Assembly (NCBI GenBank): GCA_963782475.1
Contig: CAWAJW010000015.1
Location: 62,001 to 126,000 of the forward strand
Direction of reading: 5' to 3'
Length of the DNA stretch: 64,000 nucleotides
From: CAVQBP01 sp963782475
GTDB taxonomy: Bacteria; Bacteroidota; Ignavibacteria; Ignavibacteriales; Ignavibacteriaceae
Positions 9,231 through 19,236 of this stretch are shown here, piece after piece; within the stretch, counting starts at the first letter, position 1, and each line of letters begins with the position of its first letter. Position numbers and translations under genes: made by a program. The notes below the pieces were generated by a model. The model searched no databases. It was given only the letters and a program-made list of their open reading frames with translations, and was not told the origin of the DNA.

Positions 9231-10520
9231 ATGTATAGGAAGGATGAAGGAATTAGAGTGAAAATAAAAAAAGACTTGGGAAAAATAGGGACAGTATATA
9301 TTATTATTTCTGCTGTTGTTTTTATTTGTCTGCTGAACAATTCTGTTTTCAGTCAGGTGCGAAAAGTAAAAATCGGAGCTGTTTCGATTGAAGGGACCCT
9401 TGATTTTAATACACCATTGATAAAAAAAATTACCGAAGCTGCACCTCTTGTTGCAGCAGCAGGAAGGCTGCAATTAGATTTGGTTATATTTCCCGAAGAT
9501 GGTTTTAGAGGCAAATTTTATAGAACCGATGCTCAGGTTTTAAAGAACAGTATTGTAATGGATAGTATGTCGAATTGGGCTGCCAGATATCATACTAATA
9601 TTATTTTTCAGGTTTTTGAAAAGGATACTGTACATAACAAATTATATAATACTGATGTTGTAATTAATAGAAAAGGTAAATACATAGGTAAATACAGAAA
9701 AGTAAATCTTCCTCCCGAAGAAATCAACGAAGTTACCCCGGGTAAAACATTTAAAGTATTCAATTTGGATTTTGGCAGAGTTGGCACATTAACGTGTTGG
9801 GACAGTTGGTTTACGAATCCTGAAAAAATTCTCGTGGATAAAGGGGCAGAATTGATAGTAATTCCTACATGGTCCAATTGTCAGAAAAATTTAGAAACAA
9901 TAATTGCGGAAAACGGTGTGCCTGTTTCATATTCAGTTTTAAAAGCAAAGGACGAACCGCCGTATGAAAGCATGACATGCAGTGTTTTTAATCAAATGGG
10001 AGTTCCAGTTTTTAAGGATTACCCTGTTGGTAAAAACAAAATTGCTGTAGGTACAGTTACAATCGGGAATTATAAAAATTTGGCACTCGGTAGAAAGATT
10101 AGAACTTCGTTCGAGAATAACAGCAGCAACCCGGCATCTAATCTTGTTGACGGTAAATACAGTACCGAAAGAGATGCTCCTTTAAAAATACAGACAATCT
10201 GGAAAGCTTCATCTCTTCCTCAATGGATCGAAATTGATTTAGATAAAGATTATAAAATTAACAGAATTTCTATTGCACAATTTGACGGTAGCGATTACAA
10301 TTTCCGGATTGAAGGGAAAGCCTCTCACGGCAATTATAAGTTGTTAAGTAATTCGGTGTCGAAGTACGAAACGATTTTGGAACACGGTATTGCCGGTTCG
10401 GAGATTTATTCGTCAAAATTTAAAGACCAAAAAGTAAGATACGTTAGGATAAATTTAGATTCCAAAACAAAAAAGAATGCCGTAATAAACGAGTTAAAAG
10501 TATTCGGTTATTTGAATTAA
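9231..10520 (+). CDS. Secreted carbon-nitrogen hydrolase with F5/8-type C-domain
   Basis: A 429-residue protein with two parts. Residues ~20-41 form a signal peptide (hydrophobic run ending VFSQ). Residues ~45-285 are a nitrilase-superfamily fold with the full catalytic triad: E89 (IFPEDGF), K157 (GKYRKVNLPPEE) and C189 (TLTCWDSW). Residues ~295-429 read as an F5/8 type C (discoidin-like) galactose-binding fold, with NPASNLVDGKYST, PQWIEIDLDKDYKI and VRYVRINL landmarks. Such proteins hydrolyse amide or nitrile C-N bonds; an extracytoplasmic amidase acting on a glycan-bound amide is inference. The annotated ATG lacks a good ribosome site. A GTG at 9258 preceded by AAGGAA is an alternative start that keeps the signal peptide. 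Confidence 0.82.
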   Translation: MYRKDEGIRVKIKKDLGKIGTVYIIISAVVFICLLNNSVFSQVRKVKIGAVSIEGTLDFNTPLIKKITEAAPLVAAAGRLQLDLVIFPEDGFRGKFYRTDAQVLKNSIVMDSMSNWAARYHTNIIFQVFEKDTVHNKLYNTDVVINRKGKYIGKYRKVNLPPEEINEVTPGKTFKVFNLDFGRVGTLTCWDSWFTNPEKILVDKGAELIVIPTWSNCQKNLETIIAENGVPVSYSVLKAKDEPPYESMTCSVFNQMGVPVFKDYPVGKNKIAVGTVTIGNYKNLALGRKIRTSFENNSSNPASNLVDGKYSTERDAPLKIQTIWKASSLPQWIEIDLDKDYKINRISIAQFDGSDYNFRIEGKASHGNYKLLSNSVSKYETILEHGIAGSEIYSSKFKDQKVRYVRINLDSKTKKNAVINELKVFGYLN

Positions 10521-10595
10521 CTGTTTACCGGAGATGTCTTATTTATTCTATTCGGTTTTTCGTAAATGCCGGAGTGTTATGGGATTTAAAAAAAA

Positions 10596-11507
10596 TTGTT
10601 ATCGGGGTATAAAAAATTGAATTCAAACAAATCCGGTCTTCGGTTTTACGAACAGAAAATTTCAATCTTCTCAAAACATCTTCACTGGCTGAACTGGGAA
10701 CGTATGGCAGAAACCGCATTAAATTTGGGCTTTGACGGAATCGATTTAACTGTTCGTGAAAACGGACATGTATTGCCTGATAGAGTTGAAGATGATTTGC
10801 CCAAAGTTTATGAAATCTGCAAAAATACCGGAATAGAAATCGTTATGATTTGTACTAGTATCCGGGATGCTGCAGATCCTCTCACAGAAAAAATCATTAA
10901 AACGGCAAGCGGACTCGGAATTAAGTTTTATAGAATGAACTGGTATGAATACGATAAAAATCTTGATTTAAATAAAAATTTGGGAAACATAAAATCGCAG
11001 TTGACTGAACTTGCAGAAATGAACAAGCATTATAAAATGAAAGGCAGCTATCAAAACCATAACGGAGTTTGGTTCGGTGCACCTGTATGGGACTTGGGAA
11101 AAATATTAAATCAGTTAGATTCCGAATGGCTCGGTTGTCAATACGATATTTTGAATGCCGTAATTGAAGCTTCGAATTCCTGGCAATTGGGCATGGAATT
11201 TATTGCGCCGTATATTCACTCTATTGATATAAAAGATGCTTTCCTGCATTTTGAAAAAGGAAAGATGAAATTGGAATATGCACCGCTCGGAAGCGGAATG
11301 GTAGATTACAATCAATTCATTTGTTTGTTAAAAAAATTAGAAATCTCAGTGCCTTATTCAATGCATTTCGAATATGATTTGGGCGGTGCTGATACTGGTT
11401 TAACAAAATTATCTATTCCTGTAAAAAAAGTTATATATGAAATTCAAAAAGATTTGAAAACATTTAAGAAAATTCTTAAAAAAAATAGCCATACAATTTC
11501 ATATTAA
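10596..11507 (+). CDS. Sugar phosphate isomerase/epimerase-like TIM barrel
   Basis: A ~300-residue AP-endonuclease-2/xylose-isomerase-like barrel. Recognisable elements are the opening strand ISIFSKHLHWLNW, GFDGIDLTV, a YQNHNG strand, the metal-site region QYDILNA, and HSIDIKDA followed by LGSGMVDYN near the C-terminus. Family members interconvert or epimerise sugars, keto-sugars or inositols using a divalent metal. The start is uncertain: a TTG at 10596 opens the frame, and an ATG at 10579 lies in another frame separated by an A-run, so a signal peptide start could be lost to a one-base shift there. The C-terminus is lysine-rich. It lies 75 bases after the nitrilase gene and is probably co-transcribed. 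Confidence 0.82.
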   Translation: MLSGYKKLNSNKSGLRFYEQKISIFSKHLHWLNWERMAETALNLGFDGIDLTVRENGHVLPDRVEDDLPKVYEICKNTGIEIVMICTSIRDAADPLTEKIIKTASGLGIKFYRMNWYEYDKNLDLNKNLGNIKSQLTELAEMNKHYKMKGSYQNHNGVWFGAPVWDLGKILNQLDSEWLGCQYDILNAVIEASNSWQLGMEFIAPYIHSIDIKDAFLHFEKGKMKLEYAPLGSGMVDYNQFICLLKKLEISVPYSMHFEYDLGGADTGLTKLSIPVKKVIYEIQKDLKTFKKILKKNSHTISY

Positions 11508-11594
11508 TTTGCAGATGAATGAGAATTAAAAACAACGAGGGGAGAAAAGTAAAATAGGTTTTTTATTGCTTATAATTCATTCCTATAAATAAAT

Positions 11595-11662
11595 ACCATT
11601 TATTACTTAGAGGGCCCGCTTATTCCGTAATAATTGTTTTTACTTGCTTTAATAGTGATATT
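11595..11662 (+). promoter_or_regulatory. Bipartite operator and promoter, copy 2 (TonB receptor)
   Basis: ACCATTT (11595-11601) and CCCGCTT (11615-11621) are 20 bp apart. TTGTTT (11634-11639) begins 19 bp after the second repeat. GATATT (11657-11662) follows after 17 bp as the candidate -10. The sequence after each repeat (ATTACTTA and ATTCCGTAA) also resembles that of copies 1, 3 and 7. The receptor gene begins 67 bp downstream of the -10. Confidence 0.6.
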
Positions 11663-11728
11663 TTAAAATATAAAGTACGAGTAATTCCATAATACATTCA
11701 AATAATTTTTTTTGGAGAATCAAAAAGG

Positions 11729-14713
11729 ATGTTTAAGTTCGTAAACCTATTCTTAATGATCTTTCTTTTAATTACCATTGAGATTTTGGGTCAAGGGGCA
11801 ATAACAGGTGTGGTTTCGGATTCTGCCACGGAGGAGGCGTTATATGGTGCTAATGTGTTTTTAACAGGAACGGCATTTGGCAGTTCTACAAATATTGAAG
11901 GTAAATACAAAATAAGTCAGGTACCTGTTGGAAAATACAACCTTAAGGTATCATATATTGGCTTTATTCCAAAAGAATATACAGTAACTGTAATGGAAAA
12001 CAAAACACTTGAGATCGATGTAAAATTGAAAACAAGTGTTATTCAAGGTTCGGAAGTGGTTATATCAGGACAAGCACTTGGACAGGCGGCTGCAATTAAC
12101 CAACAGCTTTCTTCCAACACGATTGTAAATATAGTATCGGAAGAAAAAATACAAGAGTTGCCTGATGCCAATGCAGCTGAAGCAATCGGAAGATTACCTG
12201 GAGTCGCAATTCAACGTTCCGGTGGTGAAGCAAGTAAAATTGTACTAAGAGGTTTGGACAGTAGGTTTTCTACGGTAACTGTAGATGGTGTACAAATTGC
12301 TCCCACCGATGCTCAAGATCGCGGTACAGATTTAAGCATGATTTCACAAAGTTCTTTAGCAGGTATTGAATTATTTAAGGCCCTTACACCGGATCAAGAT
12401 GCGGATGCTATTGCCGGTACCGTGGATTTAATTACCAAGAAAGCCCCTTCGAAAAGAACTATTACTGTCGAGGCACAAGGAATTTATAATAAACTTGAAA
12501 ATTCTTTAAATCAATACAACTTTTGGCTTAGATATGGAGAGAGATTTTTTAATAATATTTTAGGAGTACAGATAGACGGTAATTTAGAACAGGTAATTCG
12601 AAGCGATGAAAGCGATAATATAAACTATAATACAATTATAAATAATGGTACTGATTATCGTATTACCACTTTTTCTTTAGACTATGTAAATGAATTACGC
12701 AAACGCAATGGTATTAGCTTTCTTTTAGATATAAATACACCTGATAACGGTTCTATTAGAATAAATAATATCTATGACAAAACAAGTAGGAATTATACTG
12801 ACAATAATAGACTTTATCCAACTAATGGAATCGGAAATACCATATATGGATTAAGAACTACTAATAAAGATTTAAGTATGCTAAATAGTTCTATTACAGG
12901 GGATAATCATTTATTTGATTTTGATATAAATTGGGGACTATCTCTCGCTCAGTCTACTTCTCGATATCCCTATGATTACGGAGTTTCTTTTGACGAGTCT
13001 ACTAATATAGTAAATGGTGTTTATATCTCGGGAATGCGAAATATTCCCAGTTCTCTTTTGCATGGCCCTCCTGAAACCTTAATTCCTTATGCGGTAGACA
13101 ATTTTCATGATGCGATTTTACAGAATGGTAATTATTACAACCAAAACAGCTTTCAAAAGAATAGAAGTGCCTTTATTAATTTTTCAAAAGAATATTCATT
13201 AAGTGATTTATTTACGGGTAAACTCAAATTTGGCGCCAAGTATAAAAGAACCGACAGATCAAGAAATAGTGTTCAATTAGATTGTCCTTATTATAATATT
13301 GAATTTCCTCAATATGTAGTCACACCTAATGGTTCGGTAGTGAAAAAAAATTTAGCGGGAACAGATTTTAATAATATAATATACGCTGGTGGTAGAATTA
13401 GCCTTGAAAATTTTTTAGTAAACAGCATAAACAGTCGTAGTTTATTTGATCTATATAACTTAACTCCATTAATTGATGTTAATTTGGTAAAAGAATGGTA
13501 TGATATTAATAAAAACGGAAAAGAAGGCAGTATGCTCAGCAGCCCAGATGAATATCAACACGACGGTTCCTCAATTATGGATTATTATGATTTAGTTGAG
13601 AAAATTAATGCCGGATACATTATGAATACGATTAATATTGGAGAATTTGTAACATTTTTGGCAGGCATTAGAGTTGAAAGTGAGCACAACACTTATAAAT
13701 CAAGATATTCACTGGTAAGTATTCAAGGGATCTCATTTGATAGGTCGGCAATTAAAGATACAACTTGTAGCTATGATGAAACAATCTGGCTCCCCAATTT
13801 TCAATTCATAATTAAGCCCTCAAAGTCAATTCATGTACGTTTGGCGGCGTATAAGGCTTTAGCCAGGCCGGATTTTAACTATAGACTTTCAAAATATTAT
13901 GATATACAAGGTTCAATACCTTCAGTACAAATGGCGAATCCTAAATTAAAAGACGCTGAAGCCTGGAATTATGAAATAAATACTTCCTTCTTTGGTAATA
14001 GGATAGGATTAATTACGCTTTCTGCATATTATAAAGTAATAAAAGATATGTATCATGTAACAAACGGTATTGAGATAGATGGCATTAATAATGGATACTC
14101 CCCAAGTCTAAGTACTCTCGGTGTTGTTTTGCCGATTCCATATAGTAATGTTTATTTAACTTATCCATATAATTCGGATAAAAACACGAGAGTTTGGGGA
14201 TTTGAATTAGACCATCAAATTAATTTTTTATTTCTACCCGGATTTCTAAAAAACTTTGTCCTTTCTTATAACATATCTATAAATCGTTCGATGACATATC
14301 TTTATGGGACAAAACTTATCGTTACGGGAACCGGTGTACACCAGAGGGTTACTACTGTGCTTGCAGATAATAAAAATAAACTGGAAAATCAACCTGATTT
14401 AATGGGGAATGTTTCTTTAGGATATGATATTGACGGATTCTCTTTAAGAGTATCAGTCTTTTCGCAAGATTCATATGTAACTAACTATGATCCTGCCGGA
14501 TTTGACAATACTGTAGAAAATGCATTTACTAAATGTGATATTGCATTGAAACAAAATATAAATGATAAAATAGCTGTTTTATTTAATATTAATAACCTAA
14601 CGGATTATCACGAGGGAAATCATTTATACGATACAATGCATGGATGGAATTTACCTCTTTATCAAATAAGATATGGAATGAGTGCCGATTTAGGTATAAA
14701 AGTTGGTTTATAA
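11729..14713 (+). CDS. TonB-dependent outer-membrane receptor with carboxypeptidase-regulatory-like N-domain
   Basis: An intact 994-residue outer-membrane transporter. The signal peptide is about residues 1-21 (ending ILGQ). A CarboxypepD_reg-like domain follows (ITGVVSDSATEEALYGANV ... GKYNLKVSYIGF). Then comes a plug domain, with the LPDANAAEAIGRLPGVAIQR segment and VLRGLDSRFSTVTVDGVQIA typical of the TonB-Xanth-Caul type receptors used for oligosaccharides. The rest is a ~700-residue 22-strand barrel ending in an alternating terminal strand (QIRYGMSADLGIKVGL). No SusD-like lipoprotein gene accompanies it. A GGAG lies upstream and operator copy 2 precedes the gene. It is the likely importer of large glycan fragments, paired with the secreted protein at 14788. 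Confidence 0.93.
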   Translation: MFKFVNLFLMIFLLITIEILGQGAITGVVSDSATEEALYGANVFLTGTAFGSSTNIEGKYKISQVPVGKYNLKVSYIGFIPKEYTVTVMENKTLEIDVKLKTSVIQGSEVVISGQALGQAAAINQQLSSNTIVNIVSEEKIQELPDANAAEAIGRLPGVAIQRSGGEASKIVLRGLDSRFSTVTVDGVQIAPTDAQDRGTDLSMISQSSLAGIELFKALTPDQDADAIAGTVDLITKKAPSKRTITVEAQGIYNKLENSLNQYNFWLRYGERFFNNILGVQIDGNLEQVIRSDESDNINYNTIINNGTDYRITTFSLDYVNELRKRNGISFLLDINTPDNGSIRINNIYDKTSRNYTDNNRLYPTNGIGNTIYGLRTTNKDLSMLNSSITGDNHLFDFDINWGLSLAQSTSRYPYDYGVSFDESTNIVNGVYISGMRNIPSSLLHGPPETLIPYAVDNFHDAILQNGNYYNQNSFQKNRSAFINFSKEYSLSDLFTGKLKFGAKYKRTDRSRNSVQLDCPYYNIEFPQYVVTPNGSVVKKNLAGTDFNNIIYAGGRISLENFLVNSINSRSLFDLYNLTPLIDVNLVKEWYDINKNGKEGSMLSSPDEYQHDGSSIMDYYDLVEKINAGYIMNTINIGEFVTFLAGIRVESEHNTYKSRYSLVSIQGISFDRSAIKDTTCSYDETIWLPNFQFIIKPSKSIHVRLAAYKALARPDFNYRLSKYYDIQGSIPSVQMANPKLKDAEAWNYEINTSFFGNRIGLITLSAYYKVIKDMYHVTNGIEIDGINNGYSPSLSTLGVVLPIPYSNVYLTYPYNSDKNTRVWGFELDHQINFLFLPGFLKNFVLSYNISINRSMTYLYGTKLIVTGTGVHQRVTTVLADNKNKLENQPDLMGNVSLGYDIDGFSLRVSVFSQDSYVTNYDPAGFDNTVENAFTKCDIALKQNINDKIAVLFNINNLTDYHEGNHLYDTMHGWNLPLYQIRYGMSADLGIKVGL

Positions 14714-14787
14714 AATATAACCGGAATTTTTGATTTATAAAAAAATCTCGTAAATAATTATCAAACACTTAAAATTTAGGAGGTATC

Positions 14788-16390
14788 ATGTTAAGAAAGT
14801 CACTAAATATTATTTTAATAATGTTCTTATTTCTTTTATCTGGCGTTCTGGAAGCGCAAGACACTCTAATTGTTCCAACTAATGATTTTATTAACAATAC
14901 TATAAATAATGATACGACACATCCACACAACGTTTATGTTTTACAAAGAGATTCTGTTTATTATGCAGATTATGATATTGATGCTCCTTTTCCATATACG
15001 ATGGTTGCTGAAAACGGTCCAGGTGCAAAGCCCATAATTCGCTGTGTAAAAAACCCGGTTACGGGGAAGGAGCCTTATGAACCATTTGACCTTGACAATA
15101 ATGTTACTTTAAAAAATATTACAATTGATGGAATAGCTGCAGACGACAGCTCGTTTATGTTTAAAGTTTTGATTTATCCTAATTCTGCAGGTTGGAATTT
15201 CATTATGGATAGTTGTATAGTATTAAATTCACAAGCACAGTTGGTACGCGTAGACAATCCATGTGGAGTAATTAAGGTTACAAACACAATCTTTGCAAAT
15301 TCGGGTAATATAAAAGTAGGAGCTGTTACTCAAGGTAAGGGCTTTTATATAAATAAAGTATCAATTGATTCATTAATGATTGATTAATGATACATGGGTT
15401 AATATAGAGGATAGAATTATTCTTTATAAGCCTTCAACTGCGGTTCTCGCATACGTTGAATTTGACCATAATACTTTTGTCCAAAATATGAATGCCGGCG
15501 GTATGTGGCAATTAGCCGGTGTGGGAAGCAAAGTAAAACTTACAAATAATCTACTTGTTAATGCTTTTACTATGGGCAGAGATACAAGTCAGAATGATGA
15601 TGCACGAAATTCCGAGTTTAGGTCAAACGGTGTTACTAATGAATATGAATCGAACGGACTTCCGAAGGAGTGCCTCCTTACCGCTATCAATATTGATAGC
15701 ACACAATTTGTAATCAGAAATAATTATTATTGCTACGATCAAGATGAGTTGAATTTTTGGAAATTGTTTAATCTGTTGGAACCGTATACCATGTTAGATT
15801 CAATAGCGAAGAAAGTAGCTGATACAACTAAGGCTTTTATAAAAGAATCAGGGATAATAATGGGAAATATTCCGGATGTGGCAAAGGACTTGATGAACTG
15901 GTTCTATACACCCACTGATCAAGGAGGCGCCGGAATGCAATCAATAGCTAATCCTGGTTTAGACTATGATCGAAAATCATTAAGTTATATTGAGAATGAT
16001 CTGGATTGTAAATATAACACTTCCTCACTTGCATATACCGGGGCAGATAACGGCTTGCCAGCTGGAGATTTGAATTGGTGGAGTATACCTACCGGCATTA
16101 AAAACGATACTAGAACCGGTATACCTGGTGAATTTAGTCTCTCACAAAATTATCCAAATCCTTTTAACCCTACTACGAATATTAAATTCTCTTTACCAAA
16201 AGCTAGCAAAGTAACTTTGATTGTCTACAATATTTTGGGCCAGCGTGTAGCTCAGTTAATAAACGAGGATTTAAATGCAGGGAACTATAATTATAAATTT
16301 GATGCAACAAATTTATCAAGCGGAATTTATTTATATAGGATTCAAACGGATAATTATATGCAGACAAAGAAAATGATCCTATTAAAATAA
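14788..16390 (+). pseudogene. Secreted DUF4957/beta-helix-like protein with C-terminal sorting domain, one frameshift
   Basis: About 533 residues if repaired. A signal peptide (MLRKSLNIILIMFLFLLSG...) is followed by a repetitive beta-strand region of the kind seen in right-handed beta-helix surface proteins (NNVTLKNITIDGI, VIKVTNTIFANSGN, LAYVEFDHNTFVQN, VKLTNNLLVNAF). The last ~85 residues are a type IX-like C-terminal sorting domain: FSLSQNYPNPFNPTT, then LIVYNILGQRVAQL and SGIYLYRIQT. The frame breaks at 15382-15387: SLMID is followed by a stop, and the next frame continues INDTWVNIEDRIIL, so one base explains it. An AGGAGG ribosome site (14779-14784) precedes the ATG. It follows the TonB receptor by 74 bases and likely binds or displays the same glycan. 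Confidence 0.8.
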
Positions 16391-16411
16391 TCTAATTTAC
16401 TTCTATTTTTT

Positions 16412-16460
16412 AAAAGTGGTTGCTTATAAATCTTATCGATTTTTATGTAACCACTTTTTT
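16412..16460 (+). terminator. Rho-independent terminator
   Basis: AAAAGTGGTT (16412-16421) pairs with AACCACTTTT (16449-16458), separated by a ~27-base AT-rich loop and followed by a T run. It lies 22 bases after the stop at 16390 and separates this plus-strand unit from the convergent minus-strand operon ending at 16530. The A-run on the other side would let it act in both directions. Confidence 0.8.
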
Positions 16461-16529
16461 ATCTTTCACTATAAGAGAATAATTTTATACCTAACAATCT
16501 ATAATATTATTTTTCGAAATCGGATTCAT

Positions 16530-18091
16530 TTACCCATTTCGCTTAATATTTTCACCCTTCATGTATCGTTCATAAAAATTGCGGGTCTTCTTATTGCCAC
16601 TAATGTACTCATCAAAGACGTATCCTTTTCCAAACATGCGAGGATCACCCTGCTTTTTTAATTCGGTAAAAAGTTTGTCATGCAATTCTCATTTGATTTG
16701 TTTTAACTTAGGTTCTCCCACAAGATTTTTAATACACTCGGGATCGTTTTTAATATCGTATAATTCTTCCGGTGGGCGTTTCCCGAATGACAATTCCCAG
16801 TATTTTTTGTTTTGATTATTTCTGTTCCTATCTAAAATATCGGTCTTTGTCGGACTTCCGTCGCAGTCTAAATATCCTGTTTCCGGATTTCCTGAAGGCC
16901 ACCTAGAATTCTCGAAATTTTTTATGTAAAGATAATTGTTTTTTTTAATTCCTCTTATAGGATAACCTTCATCGTGAGGTCTACCAACATCATCCCTCTC
17001 TTTGCCGATTAAAATATAATTTCTGTCGGGAATAACTTGTCCAGACTTCCCGGATTTAAATATTCTAGTTAAACTTTTTCCCGTAATGGATTTCATCCCG
17101 GATTTATTTTGGCTGACTTCAGCAAGTTCAAGATAAGTAGGAGCTAAATCGATAAAATTAACATAATCGTTAATTACTCTTCCGGGGTTGTTAATCCCCT
17201 TTTTCCGCATAATTGCGAGCGGAATATGATTCGAATATTCATAAGCCTGTCCCTTAACACGAGGAAATGGCATACCGTTATCACCAGTAACTATTACCAA
17301 AGTATTATCTAATTCATTTCTATTCTTGAGGGCTATAAGCATTTGTTGCAAATGTTTGTCAAAATATTGAATCTCGAAAGCGTAGTCTAGCAAATCAGTT
17401 CTAACAGTTTTATCGTCGGGCCAAAACGAATAAACTTTATCGACATCCGTTAATTTCATTTTACCTTTTTTAATTCCCAGACCGTATTCGTATCTCCTGT
17501 GCGGCTCATGACCGCCGTACCAAAAACAGAACGGTTTATTCTTTGGCTTTGAATTCAAAAAATCTAAAAAATTAGCCGAATAATCATCGGTCGAAATAAA
17601 TTTAGCGGGCGGTACGGTTGTTCTTTTGTCAAACGGAGTCCCGGTCAAATGCCTCGGTTTTCCGTTTGCTTCTTCTGGAATACCCGGTGCCCATCCTTTA
17701 CCGGTGCATCCTGTATAATATCCGTTTTCTGCCAGTACTTCCGGATAGGTCCTGAATTTTTTAGGAAAGCATGCCCATTGATTTGCAGCAGCTCCAACTG
17801 CCATGAATTTCTTCCGGTCAACATGCACGCTCTGGAAGGAGCGCATTTCGCATTAGGAGTGTAGGCATTTTTAAAGAGTAAACCGTTTTTTGCTACTTCG
17901 TCGAATCCCGGTGTGTTTACCTATTTGCATCCGTAAGCTCCCATATCCGGATATGATGCATCATCCGCTAAGCAAAACAAGATATTCGGTTTCGAAACCG
18001 GTTTTAGTTTATCGTCAAATCCGGTTATTTCGATAACCATATATGAAAGAGCTGCACCCGTTACAGTTGTAAGGAAATCTCTTCGTTTCAT
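16530..18091 (-). pseudogene. Sulfatase, broken by two nonsense codons and a frameshift
   Basis: A ~520-residue secreted sulfatase, with start ATG at 18091 and a twin-arginine-like start (MKRRDFLTTVTGAALS). Metal ligands lie in LFCLADDASYPDMG and the formylglycine motif is KCAPSRACMLTGR (Cys type). Three lesions are visible. A TAG at 17921-17923 falls where related sulfatases have Trp (YGCK-stop-VNTPGFDEVA). A one-base loss near 17790 falls in a G run, where WQL must continue as GAAANQWACFPKK. A TGA at 16689-16691 is followed in frame by ELHDKLFTELKKQGDPRMFG. The remaining sequence is well conserved (TGDNGMPFPR, PPEELYDIKNDPE). It starts 31 bases after the UroD-type gene, so it is the last member of the corrinoid operon. 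Confidence 0.85.
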
Positions 18092-18122
18092 TTATTAATT
18101 TTTTTAAGATCAATTGTAATTT

Positions 18123-19127
18123 TCATTGCTGCACGCAAGGTACCAAACCGCAAAGTGTTTTAAGGTTTTCTTCCGGTGTTCCCGACGGAATTTCACATCC
18201 CGCATTAATCATGTAGGGATTACCGACCTGCTCATAGATTTCTGAAATCATATTTTTTATTTTTTCAGAAGTTCCGAATCGTATAACTGATACGGGATCT
18301 AAATTACCTGTAATTACAACATTGTTTCCTACTGTATCACGAACCGTTTTCATATTTACCATGTGGTCTACATCGAGAATATCTACTCCCAAATCCGCAA
18401 TACCCGGAAGAAGATGAGTAATGTTTCCGCAAATGTGAAGTTTTACAATTGCACCGGCTTCTTGAATTGCTTTCACAAGTTTTTTTTCTCTCGGCTGAAT
18501 CAATCTTCCATAAGTATCTGGACCAATTTGGCTTGCTATCGCATCTCCAATACCGATTGTATCTACACCGGCGTTTATCTGTGCGCGAGCAAATTCAATT
18601 CCGGCATCGACACAAACATCCATTAATTCACAGACAAAATCCACATCCTCCATCAAATCCATCAAAAATTCTGTTATACCGCGAAGATCGCCTGCCTCGG
18701 CTGCCGGACCTTCTATCCATCCGAGTATTGAATATTGTCCCCCATATTTTTGTTTGTAATTTTCGGCAGCTTTAATTCTATCCAGCATGCGTTCCGATTT
18801 CAACGAATCAGGTTTCATCAGCACCGATAAATCTTTAGTTTCTTTTAGCGGATGAGTACTTCTGGGAGCACCGTCTTTTATAAATTCTACTTTTGATCCG
18901 AATCCGTGTGTTTCCCGGTATGGATCGGAAATACAGCTAAGCTGATCAATACCAAAATGCTTTGCACACTTAATGTTCGATTCGACAAGCACTTTATAAT
19001 TGGAAGCGAATTTACCGTAATTTGATCCGATAAATTCCGCGGCGTACTGCATTAATATGGGAATTCGTGGAAGATAGTCAACTTTGATGCCTTTTATAAC
19101 TCCCATATATCTTTCATATCCATTCAT
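18123..19127 (-). CDS. UroD/MtaA-family corrinoid methyltransferase (second methyltransferase)
   Basis: A 334-residue uroporphyrinogen-decarboxylase-fold protein. It carries the zinc site of MtaA/MtbA-type methylcobamide methyltransferases rather than a haem-pathway enzyme: H231-x-C233 (KLHICGN) and C311 (INAGCEIPSGTPEENL). In methylotrophic systems this protein moves the methyl group from the corrinoid protein to a thiol or pterin acceptor (coenzyme M in methanogens, tetrahydrofolate or another acceptor in bacteria). The acceptor here is unknown. A GGGAG ribosome site precedes the ATG. It is 109 bases behind the PhyH gene in the same direction as mtaB and mtaC, so it likely completes the three-component system. 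UroD proper is unlikely, given the Cys/His site and the context. Confidence 0.85.
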   Translation of the reverse strand: MNGYERYMGVIKGIKVDYLPRIPILMQYAAEFIGSNYGKFASNYKVLVESNIKCAKHFGIDQLSCISDPYRETHGFGSKVEFIKDGAPRSTHPLKETKDLSVLMKPDSLKSERMLDRIKAAENYKQKYGGQYSILGWIEGPAAEAGDLRGITEFLMDLMEDVDFVCELMDVCVDAGIEFARAQINAGVDTIGIGDAIASQIGPDTYGRLIQPREKKLVKAIQEAGAIVKLHICGNITHLLPGIADLGVDILDVDHMVNMKTVRDTVGNNVVITGNLDPVSVIRFGTSEKIKNMISEIYEQVGNPYMINAGCEIPSGTPEENLKTLCGLVPCVQQ

Positions 19128-19236
19128 TGTTTCTCCCGTTTATTAACAATTTAAACCTAATAGCAAAAATCTTCAAATCCTTTTAAAAAATTATAATATT
19201 TTTAATAATTGTTTACTCTATAATATTTTATACATT

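Noticed and set aside
18123..19127. UroD of the haem pathway
   Set aside because: The H-x-C and C zinc-site residues and position in the mtaB operon indicate an MtaA-type methyltransferase.
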